From positions 47,531 through 111,530 of the forward strand of contig DAITMF010000002.1 in NCBI GenBank assembly GCA_036835325.1: 64,000 nt of DNA, read 5' to 3'. Positions 59,959-64,000 of the stretch are shown here, piece after piece (position 1 is the stretch's first letter; the number at the start of each line of letters is the position of its first letter). The translations under genes and the position numbers were made by a program. Source of the stretch: CAMCHP01 sp036835325 (GTDB lineage Bacteria; Bacteroidota; Bacteroidia; Flavobacteriales_D; Sanyastnellaceae). The notes below the pieces were generated by a model. It saw nothing but the letters and a program-made list of their open reading frames with translations. It made no database searches and was not told where the DNA came from.

Positions 59959-60902
59959 TGCAACAATCCGCGGCCTACTTTTTTGATTTTCCCGGAGGTT
60001 TTCAACTGTTCAAACAACTGATCGAGAACACCGTTGATGAAACCGTTACTCTTTGGAGTGCTGTAGTACTTCGATAGCTCGATGTACTCATTCAGCGTAA
60101 CTTTCAACGGAATCGATTCAAATACTTGCGCTTCTGCAAGAGCCATTTTCATCAGCACAATGTCCATCAAAGCTATTCGATCCAACTCCCAGTTTTTGGC
60201 AGCTTCGCTGATGAGTTTGTCGCTTTCTTCGCCGAGGGCCAAGGTTTTGCGGAAGAGTTGTTCAGCGAAATTGAACTCTTCATCGTCGTCGCTCCAAAGT
60301 GGAATAAGCTCAAAGTCGTCGTCTTCTTCACGAATTGACTTGAGTGTTTTTATCGTCATTGACGACACCAAGTCAAGGTCATCGTTCCAGAAAATGCTGC
60401 GCTCTTCGAAGAAATCGTGGAGCAACTCTACATTGATCAGGTGCCTTTTAAAGAAGCGGAGAAGAAATTCACGGTCGTGTTCGTAACCGCGCTCTTCGCT
60501 CTCCATGTATTCTTTATAATCGTCGGTTGAAGAGAGCTCTTTGAAGAGTTTCTTCATAAGGTCTTTTTGGTCAGACCATGAAACCTTCGTTTGCTCAGCT
60601 GCCTTTTTAAGGGTTTTGCTGTTGGTTAACTTGCGCACAATGCGGTTGGTAACGAACTTCACATTGGGGTGCAAATCTTCTTGGGTAGGCAGTTTTTTGT
60701 TTCTGCCGGCTTCGATTTTTTCAATGGCTACCGATTGCATTTCCACCATCATGAGCAAGAGGTACAGGTACATCTCGTGCATCTTGTTAATCGAGAAGAA
60801 CAAGTCTTTCTCAGATTTTACCGCATCTCCAGACCCTTCCGTGTAGTGGCCATAGAGGGTTTGCATGATTTTAATGCGCAGGTGTCGTCTGTTCAGTAGC
60901 AT
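59955..60902 (-). CDS. nusB: Transcription antitermination protein NusB, long form
   Basis: 315 residues, twice the size of the E. coli protein but usual for Bacteroidota. The NusB RNA-binding fold is spread over the chain: MLLNRRHLRIKIMQTLYGH at 1-19, then an insert, and the conserved end (FESIPLKVTLNEYIELSKYYSTPKSNGFINGVLDQL) near 262-297. It acts with NusE/NusA in rRNA antitermination. It heads the nusB-DUF1573-yajC-ybbR operon; GAACTTTG just before the ATG is one mismatch from the -7 consensus. Confidence 0.93.
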   Translation of the reverse strand: MLLNRRHLRIKIMQTLYGHYTEGSGDAVKSEKDLFFSINKMHEMYLYLLLMMVEMQSVAIEKIEAGRNKKLPTQEDLHPNVKFVTNRIVRKLTNSKTLKKAAEQTKVSWSDQKDLMKKLFKELSSTDDYKEYMESEERGYEHDREFLLRFFKRHLINVELLHDFFEERSIFWNDDLDLVSSMTIKTLKSIREEDDDFELIPLWSDDDEEFNFAEQLFRKTLALGEESDKLISEAAKNWELDRIALMDIVLMKMALAEAQVFESIPLKVTLNEYIELSKYYSTPKSNGFINGVLDQLFEQLKTSGKIKKVGRGLLQ

Positions 60903-60944
60903 GTCAAAGTTCGTAATCTGCGATGCAGGGTGTAGACCGCGAAG

Positions 60945-62054
60945 TTACATAGGAATTTTGGTGGCGGCAACAGCGTTGATGCGAGCTTCTGCCATTTCGT
61001 TTGCAATTTGGTAGGTTGGACGTCCTTTCGCAGCCGATTCTTTCAAGACATTTTCGGTAGTGGCATAGATGCCTTCGGCTTGTGACAAGGCCGCATCGCG
61101 GTTGTACCCAATGACTTCCCAGTAGCAATTGATAATGCCTCCGGCGTTTACCAAATAATCAGGTGCGTAAAGAATTCCCCTTTCACGAAGCACTTCGCCA
61201 TGCACGGCTTCGTTCTTTAACTGGTTGTTCGCGGCACCGCAGACGATTGAACATTTCAATTGCTCGATGGTGTGGTCGTTCACCGTTGCACCCAACGCGC
61301 AGGGCGCGTAAATGTCCATGTCAACACCGTAGATAGCATCAGCGGCAACCACGTTTACCGAATGCTTGTCGGTGACTTTTTTGATGTTGTCATCGAAGAT
61401 GTCGGTAATCGTTACCAAGGCGCCCTCTTTAACGAGGTGATCAACCAAATGCCGACCCACGTTACCAACACCCTGTACTGCCACTTTGCGGCCGGCAAGA
61501 CTATCGCTGCCGAATTGCGCTTTTGCGGCGGCCTTCATACCCATGTATACGCCATACGCCGTAACAGGAGAGGGGTCACCTGAACCTCCTCGGTACTCAG
61601 GTAAACCGGCTACGTGATCGGTTTCCATTTTCACCCATTCGATGTCACGGGTGGTAATGCCAACGTCTTCAGCCGTGATGTACTTGCCACCGAGGCTATT
61701 GACGAATTTTCCGAAGCGGCGAAACATCGCTTCACTTTTTTGGGTGCGGCTATCGCCGATGATGACTGCTTTTCCACCTCCTAAATTCAAACCGGCGAGT
61801 GAAGATTTGTATGTCATTCCTCGCGACAAGCGAAGCACGTCGGTAAGCGCTTCTGCTTCGGTTGCGTAGCTCCACATCCGTGTGCCACCCAAACTCGGGC
61901 CCAATGTTGTGTTGTGAACGGCAATAATGGCCTTGAGGCCTGTTGCTTGGTCGTTGCAAAACAAAACGTGCTCGTGGCCGAGCGATTGCATCTGTTCGAT
62001 GACGGTTGAAGCACCCTTATGGGTAGTCGCTTCGCTAAGCTTAACTTCACTCAT
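60945..62054 (-). CDS. Leucine dehydrogenase (Glu/Leu/Phe/Val dehydrogenase family)
   Basis: 369 residues from ATG 62054; the longer ORF to 62153 runs through the promoter and is rejected. It oxidatively deaminates branched-chain amino acids with NAD+. GGTRMWSYATEAEALTDVLRLSRGMTYKSSLAGLNLGGGKAVI (near 56-98) holds the catalytic Lys in GGGK and Lys in TYKSS. The Rossmann motif is VQGVGNVGRHLVDHL near 189-203, and a Pro-Cys-Ala-Leu-Gly segment (near 242) suits Leu/Val/Phe enzymes. Substrate preference (Leu or Val) is inferred. A -7 box lies 37 bases upstream. Confidence 0.9.
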   Translation of the reverse strand: MSEVKLSEATTHKGASTVIEQMQSLGHEHVLFCNDQATGLKAIIAVHNTTLGPSLGGTRMWSYATEAEALTDVLRLSRGMTYKSSLAGLNLGGGKAVIIGDSRTQKSEAMFRRFGKFVNSLGGKYITAEDVGITTRDIEWVKMETDHVAGLPEYRGGSGDPSPVTAYGVYMGMKAAAKAQFGSDSLAGRKVAVQGVGNVGRHLVDHLVKEGALVTITDIFDDNIKKVTDKHSVNVVAADAIYGVDMDIYAPCALGATVNDHTIEQLKCSIVCGAANNQLKNEAVHGEVLRERGILYAPDYLVNAGGIINCYWEVIGYNRDAALSQAEGIYATTENVLKESAAKGRPTYQIANEMAEARINAVAATKIPM

Positions 62055-62091
62055 TTCCTTGCAGGGTTCTGTGGTGGCATTTACCACGGCG

Positions 62092-62099
62092 CAAAAGTA
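62092..62099 (-). promoter_or_regulatory. -7 promoter element of the leucine dehydrogenase gene
   Basis: TACTTTTG on the minus strand, TAnnTTTG, 37 bases from the ATG at 62054. It is about 33 bases from the divergent DUF4249 promoter, so the two polymerase sites overlap. Confidence 0.6.
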
Positions 62100-62132
62100 T
62101 GATAATTTAAGGTTGTGCTCGCAGCACTCGTG

Positions 62133-62140
62133 TATCTTTG
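62133..62140 (+). promoter_or_regulatory. -7 promoter element of the DUF4249 gene
   Basis: TATCTTTG ends four bases before the ATG at 62145; TTG at 62113-62115 is a possible -33 contact 17 bases upstream. Leaderless mRNA is predicted. Confidence 0.68.
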
Positions 62141-62144
62141 CAAC

Positions 62145-63143
62145 ATGAAACAACGCTTGGTATCGATGTATTTGACGGCAATGGGGTTGGCTTTAGCCCT
62201 CATTGCCTGTGAGAAGAAAATCACGGTTGATTTACCAACCTTGCCCGAGCAGATTGTCGTTGAAGGAAGCATCGAGCAGGGGCAGCCTCCGATTGTTTTA
62301 TTGACGCGCTCACAGGGTTACTTCGATCCGATTGACCTCAATTCGTTTTCTGAACTCTTTGTTAGCGGAGCCACTGTAACGGTTGGAAATGGTACCACCT
62401 CAGTAGTGCTCGATGAAATTTGCACAAGCAACGTCCCTGAAGAGTTTCTGCCACTCATCGCTGAAGCCACAGGGTTAACGCCTGAACAACTCGCTGCGTT
62501 CGACATCTGCTTGTATTCAACATTCAACACCTCCATTTGGGGTGAGGCCAACCGCGTGTATACCCTCGAAGTAGATTACCAAGAGCACCGACTGCGCTCA
62601 TCCACAAAAATAAATACCCCCATCGCACTTGACAGTGTGTGGTTTGATATTCCCGGCACAGATCCGAACAACGACTCACTCGGCTTTGCGTATGCCATTT
62701 TGCAAGACCCTGACACCCTTGGCAACGCATACCGTTGGTTTGCTCGCCGTATAAACACCTACCCGGCTTGGAGCGCCCACGCGGGAGAAGTGAAAGACCC
62801 GCGTTACATCGCACCTTTGGGCAGCGCCACTGACGATGCGTTCTTTAATGGATTAACCTTCGAATTCTCGTACTTTAGAGGAGACCTCCCGAACTCGCTA
62901 AAAGAAGACGATACGAACGAAGAATCCGGTTTCTTTAAGGTAGGTGACACGATTGCCGTGCGCGCTACCGTTATTGACCGCGCAGCCATGAACTTTGTGC
63001 GCAGCTTTGAAAACCAAGCAGGCAGTTCTGGCACGCCGTTTGCTTCGCCTGCCAATATTCAAACCAACATCGAAGGAGGATTGGGGGCATGGATTGGCTA
63101 CGGTGCCGTTTACGACACCATCTACTGCGTGATCAACGATTAA
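62145..63143 (+). CDS. DUF4249 lipoprotein
   Basis: 332 residues from ATG 62145, preferred over an upstream in-frame start at 62115 that lies in the promoter. The lipobox LALALIAC places the lipidated Cys near 22. The following beta-rich chain (VDLPTLPEQIVVEGSIEQGQPPIVLLTRSQGYFD...) is the DUF4249 pattern of Bacteroidota surface lipoproteins. Homologues usually lie next to a TonB-dependent receptor and help with capture of a substrate, but no receptor is in view, so this may be an orphan. The gene is 22 bases before the MuiA-like gene. Confidence 0.86.
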   Translation: MKQRLVSMYLTAMGLALALIACEKKITVDLPTLPEQIVVEGSIEQGQPPIVLLTRSQGYFDPIDLNSFSELFVSGATVTVGNGTTSVVLDEICTSNVPEEFLPLIAEATGLTPEQLAAFDICLYSTFNTSIWGEANRVYTLEVDYQEHRLRSSTKINTPIALDSVWFDIPGTDPNNDSLGFAYAILQDPDTLGNAYRWFARRINTYPAWSAHAGEVKDPRYIAPLGSATDDAFFNGLTFEFSYFRGDLPNSLKEDDTNEESGFFKVGDTIAVRATVIDRAAMNFVRSFENQAGSSGTPFASPANIQTNIEGGLGAWIGYGAVYDTIYCVIND

Positions 63144-63164
63144 CTCCAAAACACCAAACACCTT

Positions 63165-64000
63165 ATGCGCCTTACGATTTCACTCTTCGCTCTGCTACTG
63201 ACCGCTCCCACCTTGTGGTCACAAAGTGCAGCTAAAGCCACGCAAACCGTGCAGTCAGTGACTGTGTACAACCAAGGTGCATTGGTCACAGTAAACGCAA
63301 GTTTTGACGCCAAAGTTGGCAGCAACGAGGTAGTGATCACGGGTGTGCCCAATGCCATCGACCCGAATACTGTGCAACTTTCAGGAAACGATGCTTACGA
63401 AATCACCGGTATTCGACATGAAATCAGATACGGAGGAGGTTCTCTCACTCAGCTCGGAAGGTCAAAGCGCGACAGCTTGGAGAACGCGCAGTTTACCCTG
63501 AAAACCAAAACTGCGGTTAAATCAGCCCTCATTGAAGAACTCCAACTCATTCAGGCAAACCGCAAGATTGGCGGAGAAAACAGTGTGCTTCTCGCCGAAG
63601 AACTCGAAGAAATGGCCGATTTCTTCCGCAGACGAGTCAAAGAAATCAATTTCAAAAGCCTCGAAATCGCTGAAGAAGAGAACGAACTACGTGCACTGAT
63701 TCAACGATTGGACAATGAACTGCGCAACCTCAAAAGTGCAAGTGAACGAAACGGAAGAGAAGTTGTCGTAAAACTCAACGGTAAGAAAGCCGGACGTACA
63801 TCGGTTTTGCTCACCTACTTCGTTAATGAGGCAGGATGGGAAATGTATTACGATGTACGATCTTCAGGTACCGGAAAAGATCTTGAACTGGTGAGCAAAG
63901 CCCGTGTGCGTCAGGCAACGGGTGTCGATTGGGACGATGTGACCATGGCGCTGTCAACCGGAACACCTTCACTTGGAGGATCAGTAGCCAACCTTTCCCC
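63165..64000 (+). CDS. MuiA-like protein (DUF4140/DUF4139), 3' end cut by window
   Basis: 278 residues seen from ATG 63165 with signal peptide MRLTISLFALLLTAPTLWSQ. The N-terminal DUF4140 domain (about 25-100, QTVQSVTVYNQGALVTVNASF...NEVVITGVPNAIDPNTVQLSG) is followed by a coiled coil (about 110-190). The start of the DUF4139 beta domain follows (AGWEMYYDVRSSGTGKDLELVSKARVRQATG...). This is the mucoidy inhibitor MuiA / TIGR02231 type. It continues beyond 64000. Function in Bacteroidota unknown; extracytoplasmic by signal peptide. Confidence 0.88.
   Translation, partial: MRLTISLFALLLTAPTLWSQSAAKATQTVQSVTVYNQGALVTVNASFDAKVGSNEVVITGVPNAIDPNTVQLSGNDAYEITGIRHEIRYGGGSLTQLGRSKRDSLENAQFTLKTKTAVKSALIEELQLIQANRKIGGENSVLLAEELEEMADFFRRRVKEINFKSLEIAEEENELRALIQRLDNELRNLKSASERNGREVVVKLNGKKAGRTSVLLTYFVNEAGWEMYYDVRSSGTGKDLELVSKARVRQATGVDWDDVTMALSTGTPSLGGSVANLS

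Noticed and set aside
62055..62153. Longer N-terminus of leucine dehydrogenase starting at 62153
   Set aside because: It would cover the -7 box of its own promoter and adds residues without match to the family; ATG 62054 fits.
1..64000. CRISPR arrays, tRNA/rRNA genes, prophage or integrative elements
   Set aside because: No spaced direct repeats, no tRNA-like cloverleaf or rRNA stretch noticed in the gaps, no integrase or phage structural genes, and composition stays even across the window.

Overview
The window is bacterial chromosome from a member of the Bacteroidota, most likely Flavobacteriales of the Cryomorphaceae/Schleiferiaceae type. I infer this from gene content and signals. Several secreted proteins end in type IX secretion system (T9SS) sorting domains. 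Families typical of the phylum are present (DUF3810, DUF4249, DUF983, long NusB, nusB-DUF1573-yajC-ybbR order). Promoters match the Bacteroidota -7 element TAnnTTTG, and Shine-Dalgarno sequences are mostly absent. Base composition looks near 50% G+C throughout, and I see no island, prophage, IS, CRISPR array, tRNA or rRNA. The window is about 94% coding, and both ends cut through genes (1..3738 and 63165..64000).

Layout. 1-9.6 kb: a giant beta-rich protein of unknown function, a DUF4332 protein, then mutS2, miaA and a pRiA4b Orf3-like gene in one leftward block, and DUF983/DUF3810 membrane proteins. 9.6-19.3 kb: a secretome cluster with three T9SS cargo proteins and two large secreted proteases (a reprolysin-type metalloprotease and a lysyl-endopeptidase-like serine protease). 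The two proteases share a C-terminal half ending in a dockerin-like pair instead of a normal T9SS domain. 19.7-24.9 kb: parE-parC-LOG operon for topoisomerase IV. 25-33.6 kb: a large T9SS beta-propeller protein, a methyltransferase/DJ-1 pair, DUF493, a putative winged-helix protein, and pruA. 33.7-40.1 kb: a 2142-residue TPR/PD40/coiled-coil/triple-SPOR envelope protein. 40.1-50.7 kb: an SpsF-like nucleotidyltransferase, a lamin-tail T9SS protein, rpsA, pyrR-pyrB, a STAS protein, rnz, an orphan response regulator and ilvE. 50.8-62.1 kb (leftward): an S9 peptidase, a second LOG protein, uvrA, nhaC, the nusB-DUF1573-yajC-ybbR operon and leucine dehydrogenase. 62.1-64 kb: a DUF4249 lipoprotein and a MuiA-like protein.

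Functionally this is a housekeeping segment (DNA topology and repair, translation, pyrimidine synthesis, amino-acid turnover) with a protein-degrading secretome. Secreted proteases and peptidases, pruA, ilvE and leucine dehydrogenase fit a life on peptides, though that link is inference. The most unusual signals are three. The 9-mer GGATGGATG occurs 18 times, evenly on both strands and in all reading frames. Five genes have a promoter -7 box ending 4-7 nt before the ATG, which suggests leaderless mRNAs. The two neighbouring proteases share a dockerin-like C-terminus.
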